Shown piece after piece: positions 1 to 8,044 of a DNA stretch of 64,000 bases. Positions within the stretch are counted from its first letter, which is position 1; each line of letters opens with the position of its first letter. The DNA comes from Bradyrhizobium sp. WD16 (GTDB taxonomy: Bacteria; Pseudomonadota; Alphaproteobacteria; Rhizobiales; Xanthobacteraceae). The DNA lies in contig NZ_CP028908.1 of the NCBI RefSeq assembly GCF_024181725.1, positions 2,294,001 to 2,358,000 on the forward strand, written 5' to 3'. A program made the position numbers and the translations under genes. The notes beneath the pieces were generated by a model. The model saw nothing but the letters and a program-made list of their open reading frames with translations, was not told the origin of the DNA and did no database searches.

Positions 1-1659
1 GGTGCGTTGGCGGCGGCTCTGATCGGCTACGCCATCGTGCGGCGTCTTCCCGCAGCGGAGGTCATCCCGCTCGGACTGATTGCCGTGCTCGCCTCGGTGC
101 CGGTGGCGCTGCCGGCCACCTTCACCCTGGCCGGCGCCGTCGGCGCCCAGGCCCTTGGGCGGAAGGGCGTGCTGCCGACGCGGTTGTCCGCGGTCGACGA
201 GGCGGCGGCGATGAATCTGTTGTGCGTCGACAAGACCGGCACCCTCACCAGCAATGAACTGGTGGTCACCCGCACCCTGGCCATGGCCGGTCACGACGAG
301 GGCGAGGTGCTGGTGCTGGCGCGGCTGGCGAGCTCCGACGGTGGTCTCGACACGGTGGATGCCGCGGTCCGTACCGCTGCGGCGCGGCAGATTTCGCCGA
401 CGGCCACAGCTCTGCTCTCCTTTACGCCGTTCGATCCCGGCTTGAAAATGGCGGAGGCGGAGGTGCTCGCCGATGGCGAGCATCGGCGAATCGTCAAAGG
501 AGCCTTCGCCCATGTCATGGCGATCTGCCGTCCACTGCCGGCGGCAACTGCCGCCGCGGCGGCGCTCGAGGACGACGGCCTGCGCGTGCTCGGCGTCGCC
601 GTCGGAGTGGGGGACGACATGCAGCTGGTCGGGCTGCTGGCCCTGAGCGATCCACCGCGGCCCGAGGCGGCAGGGTGCATCGCGGCGCTGAAGGAGATGG
701 GCATCCAGGTGGTGATGGTCACGGGCGATGCGCCGAAGACCGCAGCCGCAGTGGCACGCGCCGTCGGCATCGACGGCCCGATTCATTCATTACGATCCTT
801 GCCGCCGCGTGTCAGTCCCGAGGACGTCGCCGTCTTCGCCGCCGTGTTGCCCGAGGACAAGTTTCATATCGTGCAGGCGTTTCAGCGCGCCGGCTTCATT
901 GTCGGCATGTGTGGTGACGGGGCCAACGATGCGCCGGCGCTGCGTCAGGCTCAGCTCGGCATCGCGGTTTCGACGGCTACCGACGTCGCCAAATCGGCGG
1001 CGGGGCTCGTTCTTACCGAACCGGGACTGTTCGGCGTGCTGAGCGCGGTCACCGAAGGCCGGATCGCCTTCCAGCGGATCCTGACCTATACGCTGCGCTC
1101 GATCATCCACAAGGTGCGCCAGGTATCCTATCTCGGCGTCGGCCTCGTCCTCACGGGGCACGCGATACTGACGCCCATGCTGGTGGTTATCGTCATGATC
1201 ACCGGCGATTTCTTTGCCATGTCGGCGACCACCGACAACGTGCGTCCCTCGAAGAAGCCGAATGCCTGGCGGATCGGCAATCTGGTGATCGCAGGTGCGC
1301 TGCTCGGGCTGGTCGATCTCGCGTTTTGCGTCGTCGTGCTCGTGGCCGGACAGCAGCGGCTCCATCTCGACCTTGATACGCTACGCACGCTTACGATGGT
1401 CAATCTGGTGTTCAACGGCCAGGCGGTTTTCTACTCGGTGCGGGAGCGCCGCCATCTATGGTCGTCCCGTCCCAGCAACATCGTCCTCGTCTGCTCGGCG
1501 GCCGATCTGTTCATCATCCCCGTCATGGCGCTGGGCGGCTTCCTGATGGCGCCATTGCCGTCGGCGGTCGTCGCTGCCGTGCTGGCCGGGGCGGTCGTCT
1601 TCGCCCTGGTGCTCGACCTCGCCAAGAGCATGCTGTTCAAGCTGCTTAGGATGACCTGA
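1..1659 (+). CDS. Plasma-membrane proton-efflux P-type ATPase, 5'-truncated by the window edge
   Basis: The reading frame is open at base 1, so only the C-terminal part (about 552 residues) is present. It begins in the transmembrane region with the PVALP motif, then has the phosphorylation motif DKTGTLT (Asp about residue 78), the TGD motif (TGDAPKT) and the hinge GDGANDAP, followed by about six C-terminal membrane helices. The PVALP motif and compact nucleotide-binding domain match type IIIA (PMA1-like) H+ pumps rather than metal or Ca2+ pumps. It would export protons at the cytoplasmic membrane using ATP. No regulatory C-terminal extension is seen. It converges on the modA-like gene. The family is secure; ion specificity is inferred. 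Confidence 0.88.
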   Translation, partial: GALAAALIGYAIVRRLPAAEVIPLGLIAVLASVPVALPATFTLAGAVGAQALGRKGVLPTRLSAVDEAAAMNLLCVDKTGTLTSNELVVTRTLAMAGHDEGEVLVLARLASSDGGLDTVDAAVRTAAARQISPTATALLSFTPFDPGLKMAEAEVLADGEHRRIVKGAFAHVMAICRPLPAATAAAAALEDDGLRVLGVAVGVGDDMQLVGLLALSDPPRPEAAGCIAALKEMGIQVVMVTGDAPKTAAAVARAVGIDGPIHSLRSLPPRVSPEDVAVFAAVLPEDKFHIVQAFQRAGFIVGMCGDGANDAPALRQAQLGIAVSTATDVAKSAAGLVLTEPGLFGVLSAVTEGRIAFQRILTYTLRSIIHKVRQVSYLGVGLVLTGHAILTPMLVVIVMITGDFFAMSATTDNVRPSKKPNAWRIGNLVIAGALLGLVDLAFCVVVLVAGQQRLHLDLDTLRTLTMVNLVFNGQAVFYSVRERRHLWSSRPSNIVLVCSAADLFIIPVMALGGFLMAPLPSAVVAAVLAGAVVFALVLDLAKSMLFKLLRMT

Positions 1660-1770
1660 TTACACCGGCGAGGTCGGCTGTTTCGAAGTCGCAACGGTCC
1701 TATCGGAAGCTGCCGAAATTGTTGCCGTTGTCGAGGTTGTTGGAGCGACGACCGCCGCCGCCCGGAGGGC

Positions 1771-2589
1771 TCATCTGGTGCCGGCGGGAAGAGTGACCGG
1801 AATGAAGCCGGCTTCCTGCAGGATGGTCTGTCCGTCGGGAGATAGAATGAAGAGCGTGAGTTCGGCCGCGATTGCCGGTGCCGTCCTCGCAATGGTCAGG
1901 CCGTACTCGGGGCCAATGGCGAGGTCAGAGGGCAGCGGAATGATCTTGATGCCGATCTGGGAAGCAAGTTGGCTGCCGGCGGAACAATAATAAAGCGCGG
2001 CGTCCGCCTTGTCCTCGGCCATCGCCACCGCAAGCCGATGCCGTCCATCGAGAGGGGTCGTCGTCGCTGGGCCGCCAAAGACCTGCTGCGCCTTGCCTGA
2101 CAGCAACGCATAGGCTCCGGGCCGGGACCTTTCGATCAACCGGAAGAGCTGCCAGGTATAGTCGCCACCGGGATCTGAGACGGGTGTCGAGGTGGCGAGG
2201 CGGATCTGCGGCTTCAGCAGATAGTCCACCAGCGTGTCGGTGGTGACTTCGGACGGCGCCCGGACAAATCCGCACAGGGTATTGCGGACGAAGAGGACCG
2301 TCGGGCCCGAGAGTCCTCTGTCAGTGATGGTCTGGGCGTGAGGCAGCGCAGCCGAGGCGAAGATGTCGAAAGCAGAGCCCTTCGCGATCGAGTCGCGCAA
2401 GGTGCCTGATGGGCCCCAAACGAAATTGATGACGACCGATGGATGTGTCGCGGTGAATCGCTCGGCGATCCGTCCGAACGGCTCTTTGAGGCTTCCGGCG
2501 GCCACCAAAGTGATCGTGTCGGCGCGCGCCGTTGCCAGGGAGGCTGCCAACATCCAGATCAGGCTGCCGATGACGACTCGAGGGGACAC
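1771..2589 (-). CDS. Molybdate-type ABC transporter substrate-binding protein (ModA-like), orphan
   Basis: I chose a GTG start at 2589 because the frame then opens with a clean signal peptide (hydrophobic stretch ending ATARA, then DTITLVAAGSL). The frame continues upstream but that part is arginine-rich and unlike this family. The mature protein is about 250 residues, the usual ModA size, with the LVAAGSL start, the GPSGTLR and SAFDIFASA segments of the binding cleft and a C-terminal GFIPV. Such proteins bind molybdate or tungstate in the periplasm and hand it to ModBC. No modB or modC lies beside it, so it is an orphan or serves a distant transporter. A TATAT palindrome lies about 110 bases upstream. 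Confidence 0.75.
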   Translation of the reverse strand: MSPRVVIGSLIWMLAASLATARADTITLVAAGSLKEPFGRIAERFTATHPSVVINFVWGPSGTLRDSIAKGSAFDIFASAALPHAQTITDRGLSGPTVLFVRNTLCGFVRAPSEVTTDTLVDYLLKPQIRLATSTPVSDPGGDYTWQLFRLIERSRPGAYALLSGKAQQVFGGPATTTPLDGRHRLAVAMAEDKADAALYYCSAGSQLASQIGIKIIPLPSDLAIGPEYGLTIARTAPAIAAELTLFILSPDGQTILQEAGFIPVTLPAGTR

Positions 2590-3076
2590 TCTTCCGCACC
2601 CGTCGTAATGCAAGTCTTCAACATCAATCTTCAATATCTCGATCGTCGCCCGCGCCAGCCAGCAGGCGCTAGTGATCTCCTCTAGTCTGCTCCAGCGACG
2701 CGATATATTCAACCGAATATATCCGCCTTCTGCTGGCCTCCGACTTGCATGGCGGTTCGCCGGCAGCGGAGAGGTGCGCGATGGACGATGTTCCGGCAAA
2801 ATGCGGCTGTCTTCCCGCCGACTGGCGCGCGGCGGTCAGGAGGCTTGCGACCTGTCTCTTTCCGCCAAGCCGCACCATCGAAAGCGAGGGCGACGATCCC
2901 TCATCGCGGGTCGGCATGGACGACGATGCGCCAAGGCCTCCGGACCTGGTCTGGATGGAGCTGTCCAGTTCGTCCTGGTTATAACGATGTCGGCTCGTTA
3001 TGTTGAAATTGGTACATCGACGTCGTGTTCGCGACATCGCACCGGCCAGCGACGCCGGAACGTCAGGGCCGAATGT
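2590..3076. other. Non-coding stretch upstream of the modA-like gene
   Basis: Apart from the palindrome at 2702-2723 I see no convincing gene here. The short open frames on both strands are arginine/proline-rich, lack family motifs and have no good ribosome binding site. The stretch may hold promoters or decayed sequence. Confidence 0.5.
2702..2723. promoter_or_regulatory. Perfect 9-bp inverted repeat, possible ModE-type operator
   Basis: GATATATTC and GAATATATC flank a 4-base AACC centre, a perfect AT-rich inverted repeat in GC-rich surroundings. It lies about 110 bases upstream of the proposed start of the molybdate-binding-protein gene. Inverted TATAT half-sites are the hallmark of ModE operators (Mo-boxes). 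The assignment rests on this resemblance and on the neighbour; no ModE gene is in the window. Confidence 0.45.
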
Positions 3077-3154
3077 CTGGTGCGGTGGATTTGACGCTCG
3101 TATCAGCATTGGAGCGAGTTCTTCAAACGAGCGTCAGATCCAAAACCACACTAG
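3077..3154. repeat. Palindromic element, type D
   Basis: The left arm (GTGCGGTGGATTTGACGCTCGT) and right arm (ACGAGCGTCAGATCCAAAACCACAC) are imperfect inverted repeats. The right boundary is CTAG; the left is CTGG. A second copy of this type lies at 47432-47501. Confidence 0.75.
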
Positions 3155-3167
3155 AATTATAATGATG

Positions 3168-3243
3168 CTAGTGTCCCCTTGTTTCCAACGTTCGTATGAG
3201 CGCCTGCTGCAATGGGATACGAACGTTGGAAACGGGACACTAG
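3168..3243. repeat. Palindromic element, type C
   Basis: It is bounded by CTAG on both sides. Arms TTTCCAACGTTCGTAT and ATACGAACGTTGGAAA are exact complements, and the ends GTGTCCC and GGGACAC are also inverted. The loop is about 18 bases. It carries no coding sequence. The right CTAG is shared with the next element. Confidence 0.85.
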
Positions 3244-3304
3244 TTTTTGTTTTGACGCGTTTTCTTCGCGCGAACCGGTGTCCACTTCGTGGGAAGCGCT
3301 CTAG
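3240..3304. repeat. CTAG-bounded intergenic repeat, type E
   Basis: This element runs from the shared CTAG at 3240 to the CTAG at 3301. It contains TTTTGTTTTGACGCGTTTTC and CGAACCGGTGTCCACTTCG, a combination I recognise as a frequent intergenic repeat in Bradyrhizobium and Rhodopseudomonas genomes. On the minus strand its terminal CTAG holds the TAG stop codon of the adjacent binding-protein gene. Confidence 0.65.
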
Positions 3305-4503
3305 AGATGCGAGCCGCGCAGGTCTTCGATCCGGGCGCCGGCTTCGTCGGGGGGCGGCAGGGATCGGAAAGCGCCGTTCGTGCCGATCACGGTCATGAAG
3401 ACCGGCGCGGCATCGCGATCGGTATTTTCGTTGCTCGACGCCGGCGTCGGCGCCGGCAGCAGTGAACGGACCTGCCGCAGTTCGCTCACCAAGGCCTGGC
3501 GGGTCGGCGCCGGCCCGAGACGGTCCAGGGCCCGCCCGACCAGGCGACCGGCGAGGTAGCCCTCCAACGAAACGAATCCCGGGCGGGCCGACCAGTCGAA
3601 GGCCCGCAGCGCCCGTTGATAATCGGCCACGGCCTTGATCGATGTGTCCCAGGGCAGCGGCACGACCTGGGACACGATCACGCCTCGGCCCTCGGCTCCG
3701 AGGTCGTCGGCGAGTGCGTCGGCGCCGACGAACGAGATGTTGACGAAGACCGGATTGAAGCCGGTGCGTCTCGCCTCATGGATGAACTCCGCGCAGGGCT
3801 TGTAGGAGCCGACCATCACCACCGCTTCGGGCGCCGCCCGCGCCAGGGTTCGCAACGCCGAGCGTACGGCGCTGGTATTCCGCTCGAACGTCGCTTCGGC
3901 GGCGAGATCAATGCCGTGCGCATCGAGCGCCGCCTTGAGACCGGCAAGGGCGTCGCGGCCGAAGGCATCGTCCTGATAGAAGATGGCGATACGGCTCATT
4001 CGGCGTTGCGCTACCAGGTAACGCACCCAGGCCTGTGCTTCGGCGGCATAGCTCGCGCGCAGGTTGACCACCGTCGGAAGGTCGGGGGTGTGCAACAGGC
4101 TGGCGCCGGTGAAGGGCGCAATGAACGGCACGCCGGCGGCGGCGGCGAGCGGTGCCGTGACGATGGAGGTCGGGGTGCCGACGGCGCCGATCAGCGCGAA
4201 CACCTTGTCCTCGTCGAGGGATCGCCGGGTTTCCGCCAATGAGCGGTCCGGATCGTAGCCGTCGTCGCGGCTGACCAGCAGCAACCGGCGGCCATGAATG
4301 CCGCCCTGCGCGTTGATCTCGGCGAAGGCCGCCTCGATCCCGAGTCGCATGCCCTGGCCGAGCGCCGAGGCCGGGCCACTGAGCGGGGCCACCTGACCAA
4401 ACACGATCTCGCGCTCGGTGATGCCGTCCGCTGCCGCGGCGGCGCGCGCAACGCCGGTGATGCAGAGGAGGGCCGTCCAGACGGCAATTATGGCGCGATT
4501 CAT
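3301..4503 (-). CDS. Branched-chain amino acid-type ABC transporter substrate-binding protein
   Basis: The 400-residue protein begins with a signal peptide (MNRAIIAVWTALLC, cleavage near ARAAAAADG) and continues with the type I periplasmic-binding fold: REIVFGQVAPLSGPASALG, then INAQGGIHGRRL, both typical of the LivK/Peripla_BP_6 family. It would bind an amino acid or another small organic solute in the periplasm. No permease or ATPase genes lie nearby, so the substrate cannot be inferred. Its TAG stop lies in the CTAG end of a repeat. It diverges from the GGDEF-EAL gene across 100 bases. Confidence 0.85.
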   Translation of the reverse strand: MNRAIIAVWTALLCITGVARAAAAADGITEREIVFGQVAPLSGPASALGQGMRLGIEAAFAEINAQGGIHGRRLLLVSRDDGYDPDRSLAETRRSLDEDKVFALIGAVGTPTSIVTAPLAAAAGVPFIAPFTGASLLHTPDLPTVVNLRASYAAEAQAWVRYLVAQRRMSRIAIFYQDDAFGRDALAGLKAALDAHGIDLAAEATFERNTSAVRSALRTLARAAPEAVVMVGSYKPCAEFIHEARRTGFNPVFVNISFVGADALADDLGAEGRGVIVSQVVPLPWDTSIKAVADYQRALRAFDWSARPGFVSLEGYLAGRLVGRALDRLGPAPTRQALVSELRQVRSLLPAPTPASSNENTDRDAAPVFMTVIGTNGAFRSLPPPDEAGARIEDLRGSHL

Positions 4504-4603
4504 GGTCCGAAATCTCGCAGGCGGACACTCAAGCTACCTCTGCCGGATTGAAAGGCCTTTAACGGGCGCTGCGCGCCGGACAAAGTCCGCCGATTGAAGC
4601 GAA

Positions 4604-7123
4604 ATGTTTAACCATTTCTTCACCAGCGGGGAAAACTTCGGCGCGGTTTTGGCTTCGTACGGGAAGATTTCACGTCTACTTCCGACAATAGCTCCGTTTT
4701 TCCCAGGGCTGTCCATGGCCGACGACGTCTTCAATCCACGAGGTGACGCCGATGCGACCCCGCGGTCGCGTTGGCGGTCGCGCGTTCTCGCGCCCCTGCG
4801 CCGGCCGACCTGGATTGCCGCATTGTCGGGGATCGCCCTGACCCTTGTCGTCGGATCGATCGTGGCGCAATGGGAGCAGCGCGTCATTCGTGTCGAGTTC
4901 GACAGCGCTGCCGCTGCCAACGCCGGGTCGCTGACGTACGGCATCGACGAGTATATCCGGCGCCTCGAAACCCTTCGGACCCTGTTCGAAGCGAGCGAGG
5001 AGGTCACGCGCTCCGAATTCGACGTCTTCAGCCGGCGCCTGTTCAGCGGCCACAGCGGGTTGCTGCGTGTCGCGTGGATGCCGCGGGTTCGATCCCATGA
5101 GCGTCGGGTGTTCGAGGACGCGGCGCGGGCCGACGGCGTGCCGAATTATCGTATCCGTTCGATGGCGCCCCCTGGCCGGGACGAGGACGCCGGGCGGGAT
5201 TTCTATCCGGTGTATTTCTCGACCGAACCGAAGACCTCGATGGTCTATGGGCTGGACCATTCGAGCGATCCGGGCCGGATGTCGACGCTGGACCGCGCGC
5301 GGGACCTCGATCGGGTCGCCGTGCATCTCGCCGAACTCCAGGTGAGCGCCCGGCCCGGAGCGCAGGGTCTGCTGGTCACAGTGCCGGTCTTCGTCAAAGG
5401 CACGTCGCGCGATACGGTGCGGGACCGTCGACGCAATATCAATGGCTTCGTCGTCGGGGTGTTCGACTTTGTCGCCTTGATCGACAGCATCAGGGCCAAG
5501 GACCGCTCGGTCATGTCTATCCAGCTGGTCCGCCACGTCATGGACCGATTTGGCGCTCCGATTGATGTCGTCGACTATCCCGCTGGCGGCGCGACCATCG
5601 ACAGCGTGGCGCCGCTGCAGTGGACAGGCAGGTTGCCGATCGGGGACGGCGTCTGGACCCTGGTCGCCGCGCCGCGCGTTTCCGATCGCTTTGGTGTCCG
5701 GTTCACGCGCACACTGGCTCTGACCGCGGGTGGATTTTTCCTCACCTTCCTGATCGTCGCCTACCTGACGATCGCGGGCCGCAACCAGGAGACCCTGCGC
5801 CGGGCGCATCGGCGCGTGCTCGAGGTAGCGCAAACCGACAACCTCACCGGGCTCGCCAGCCGCGCCTTCTTCATGCAGCGGCTCGACATGGCGGCACGGC
5901 AGGTGATGGCCGGAGGCCGGCATTTCAACGTGTTCATGATCGACATCGACCACTTCAAGGAAATCAACGACACCCTTGGCCACGGCGCCGGCGACGGTCT
6001 GCTGCGCGAGGCCGCCGACCGCCTGAAAGCCGGCCTTCGCGGTCACGATCTGCTGGCGCGGCTCGGCGGTGACGAGTTCGCCATTCTGCAGCCGGTCGGA
6101 GTCGAGCAGGATAGCGAGGGCGCGCTCCTCGCCATGAAGATCATCCAGCTTCTGACGCCGTCCTTCACCATCCAGGGACGGAAGGTGGAGATCGGCGCCA
6201 GCGTCGGTGTCGCCATGGCTCCGGAACATGGCAGCGACCCGCAGGAATTGCTGCGCAATGCGGACGTCGCCCTCTATCGCTCCAAGGCCGACGGCCGCGG
6301 CTGCTTCACGACCTTCCGCAAATCCATGGCAGAGGAGATTGCCGCGCGCAGCTCGCTGGAAGCCGATCTGCGTAGCGCGATTGCTGCCGGCCAGTTCCAG
6401 CTGTACTACCAGCCGATCGTCGATGCGGCGAGCGGGGTGACTTGCGGTGCCGAGGCGCTGCTGCGTTGGCACCATCCAACCAGAGGGATGGTGCCGCCAC
6501 AGGAGTTCATTCCAGCGGCGGAGGAGACCGGGCTCATTATCCCGCTCGGCGAATGGGTTCTGCGCCAGGCCTGCAGCGACGCGGTTTCATGGCCGCACCA
6601 GCTGAAAGTTGCCGTCAACATCTCGTCCGCCCAATTCCGCGACAAGGACCTGTTCGGGGTGATATGCGGCGCGCTGTTCGAGGCGGGACTGCCGCCGCAG
6701 CGGCTCGAAATCGAGATCACCGAATCGGTGCTGATGGACAGCGCGCCGGACAAGATGGCCTTGATGCAGGAGCTGCGGGACAGCGGCATGTCGCTGGCGC
6801 TGGACGATTTCGGCACCGGCTATTCCTCGCTGAGCTATCTGACGAAATTTCCGTTCAGCAAGATCAAGATCGACCGCAGCTTCGTGCGGAACGTCACTTG
6901 CGACCCGCAGTCGGAGGCCATCGTCGCGGCGATCATCACGCTGGCCCGCCGACTTGGCGTGACGGTCACGGCGGAGGGGATCGAGCGCGAGGACCAGGCC
7001 GAGTTGCTGCGGCGCTGCGGCGCCGATTTCCTGCAGGGCTATCTGTTCGGGCGCCCCGCCGCGGAGCCGGACTTCGCGCGAGTGCGGTCGCAGATAGCGA
7101 CCTCGAGCGCCGCCGTCGCCTAG
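4604..7123 (+). CDS. CHASE-type sensor with GGDEF and EAL domains (cyclic-di-GMP turnover)
   Basis: An N-terminal membrane helix (about residues 69-88) precedes a periplasmic CHASE-like domain that includes the FYPVYFSTEP segment. A second membrane helix (about residues 369-388) leads into GGDEF (488-492, with RLGGDEFAIL) and EAL (617-619, EALLRWHHP). DDFGTGYSSL and EGIE are intact, so both diguanylate cyclase and phosphodiesterase activity look possible. ATG at 4604 is preceded by GAAGCGA. A second ATG at 4712 would drop 36 residues and is a fair alternative. The TAG stop lies within the CTAG that begins the repeat cluster. Confidence 0.9.
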   Translation: MFNHFFTSGENFGAVLASYGKISRLLPTIAPFFPGLSMADDVFNPRGDADATPRSRWRSRVLAPLRRPTWIAALSGIALTLVVGSIVAQWEQRVIRVEFDSAAAANAGSLTYGIDEYIRRLETLRTLFEASEEVTRSEFDVFSRRLFSGHSGLLRVAWMPRVRSHERRVFEDAARADGVPNYRIRSMAPPGRDEDAGRDFYPVYFSTEPKTSMVYGLDHSSDPGRMSTLDRARDLDRVAVHLAELQVSARPGAQGLLVTVPVFVKGTSRDTVRDRRRNINGFVVGVFDFVALIDSIRAKDRSVMSIQLVRHVMDRFGAPIDVVDYPAGGATIDSVAPLQWTGRLPIGDGVWTLVAAPRVSDRFGVRFTRTLALTAGGFFLTFLIVAYLTIAGRNQETLRRAHRRVLEVAQTDNLTGLASRAFFMQRLDMAARQVMAGGRHFNVFMIDIDHFKEINDTLGHGAGDGLLREAADRLKAGLRGHDLLARLGGDEFAILQPVGVEQDSEGALLAMKIIQLLTPSFTIQGRKVEIGASVGVAMAPEHGSDPQELLRNADVALYRSKADGRGCFTTFRKSMAEEIAARSSLEADLRSAIAAGQFQLYYQPIVDAASGVTCGAEALLRWHHPTRGMVPPQEFIPAAEETGLIIPLGEWVLRQACSDAVSWPHQLKVAVNISSAQFRDKDLFGVICGALFEAGLPPQRLEIEITESVLMDSAPDKMALMQELRDSGMSLALDDFGTGYSSLSYLTKFPFSKIKIDRSFVRNVTCDPQSEAIVAAIITLARRLGVTVTAEGIEREDQAELLRRCGADFLQGYLFGRPAAEPDFARVRSQIATSSAAVA

Positions 7124-7157
7124 TGCGGTGGATCTGACGTTGGAAACGGGACACTAG
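7120..7157. repeat. Hybrid repeat: left arm of type D joined to right arm of type C
   Basis: CTAGTGCGGTGGATCTGACG is the left arm of type D. It runs directly into ACGTTGGAAACGGGACACTAG, the right arm of type C. Neither arm has its partner, so this looks like a deletion product between two adjacent elements, joined at the shared GACG/ACG. Confidence 0.7.
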
Positions 7158-7320
7158 TGTGGCGTCTCGCAATTGCCTACCGCCTTTGCGGCAAGCCTCT
7201 TGTAGGCAATTGCGAGACATAAGCCACACTAGCACTTTGATTTTGCTAGTGTCCCTATGTCTCCGAATGACCGTGCGAGCATGAGGCAAATGGAGCGGTA
7301 ATTCGGAGACAGGACACTAG
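7154..7320. repeat. Composite repeat unit B-spacer-A, first copy
   Basis: Element B (7154-7232) has arms GTCTCGCAATTGCCTAC and GTAGGCAATTGCGAGAC and ends GTGTGGC/GCCACAC. The spacer CACTTTGATTTTG follows (7233-7245). Element A (7246-7320) has arms TCTCCGAAT and ATTCGGAGA and ends GTGTCC/GGACAC. All boundaries are CTAG. Confidence 0.85.
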
Positions 7321-7482
7321 TGTGGCGTCTCGCAATTGCCTATGCCCTTTGCGGCAAGCCCCTGTAGGCAATTGCGAGACATAAGCCACACTAGCTTTTT
7401 GATTTTGCTAGTGTCCCGATGTCTCCGAATGACCGTGCGAGGGTGAGGCAAACGAAGCGGTAATTCGGAGACAGGACACTAG
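7317..7482. repeat. Composite repeat unit B-spacer-A, second tandem copy
   Basis: This repeats the preceding unit with small differences: element B at 7317-7394, spacer CTTTTTGATTTTG at 7395-7407, element A at 7408-7482. It shares the CTAG at 7317-7320 with the first unit. The two units form a direct tandem with a period of about 163 bases. Confidence 0.85.
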
Positions 7483-7545
7483 CGCGGCGTAGCCGGCTCG
7501 GTCGTGAATGTGCCGGGGCGGAGCGCCACCGAAGACGGACCCGGA

Positions 7546-8025
7546 TCAGAACAGGCATGCGATGCGCTCGTCGTCGGCCGGCAGGATGTCGTTCGTCAAC
7601 GGCTCCGGCCATTGCACCGTCAGGGTGCCGATCAGGTCACCGACACCATCTTCGTCTTCGACATCGCAGAATATTGGCTCCTGCGCATGCGCGATGAAGC
7701 CGTGCAACAGATGAGCCGCATCGTGATCGTAGACGATATCGCCCGGCACGATCCCGGGCCGCCGCATCAGGAAGCGCCTGAACGCGGTGAGGCGGGCCTG
7801 CCCGGCCGGCAGGGCAACGAAGGATAGCACGCGCGCGCCATGCGGGAGGCGTGGACCGTCCTGCATCCGGTCGTAGAGATGGAGTACGCCGGCGCGTTCG
7901 AGGTCGGCAATCTCGGTGAAATCACCGCCGACCAGCGCCGGCGACAGCGCATTGCGGATGGCCAGGATACCTTCGGGCGCGATGCCGCGGCTGCGCAGCG
8001 CGGCGGCGAGCGTCGGCAGGCTCAT
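7546..8025 (-). CDS. Conserved-looking hypothetical protein downstream of boxR
   Basis: The protein has 159 residues, no signal peptide and no membrane helix. I do not recognise a domain with confidence. Visible features are a leucine-rich N-terminus, a central VLSFVALPAGQARLTAFRRF segment, DIVYDHDAAHLLHGFIAHA and an acidic DVEDEDG stretch. It starts 19 bases after the boxR stop on the same strand and is probably co-transcribed with it, which suggests a link to benzoate metabolism or its control. Base composition matches the neighbours. Confidence 0.65.
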   Translation of the reverse strand: MSLPTLAAALRSRGIAPEGILAIRNALSPALVGGDFTEIADLERAGVLHLYDRMQDGPRLPHGARVLSFVALPAGQARLTAFRRFLMRRPGIVPGDIVYDHDAAHLLHGFIAHAQEPIFCDVEDEDGVGDLIGTLTVQWPEPLTNDILPADDERIACLF

Positions 8026-8044
8026 GGCATCTTGGCCCGCGATA

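Noticed and set aside
2672-3109. Several overlapping open frames on both strands upstream of the modA-like gene
   Set aside because: All are arginine/serine/proline-rich, mutually overlapping and cross the ModE-like palindrome or repeats. They have no family motif or good ribosome binding site.
3077-3304. Repeat elements as CRISPR repeats
   Set aside because: Each unit is itself a hairpin with CTAG ends. There are no unique, equal-length spacers and no cas genes.
4676-6475. Long antisense open frame opposite the GGDEF-EAL gene
   Set aside because: The composition is typical of antisense shadow in GC-rich DNA, and the sense strand has an uninterrupted, fully recognisable protein.
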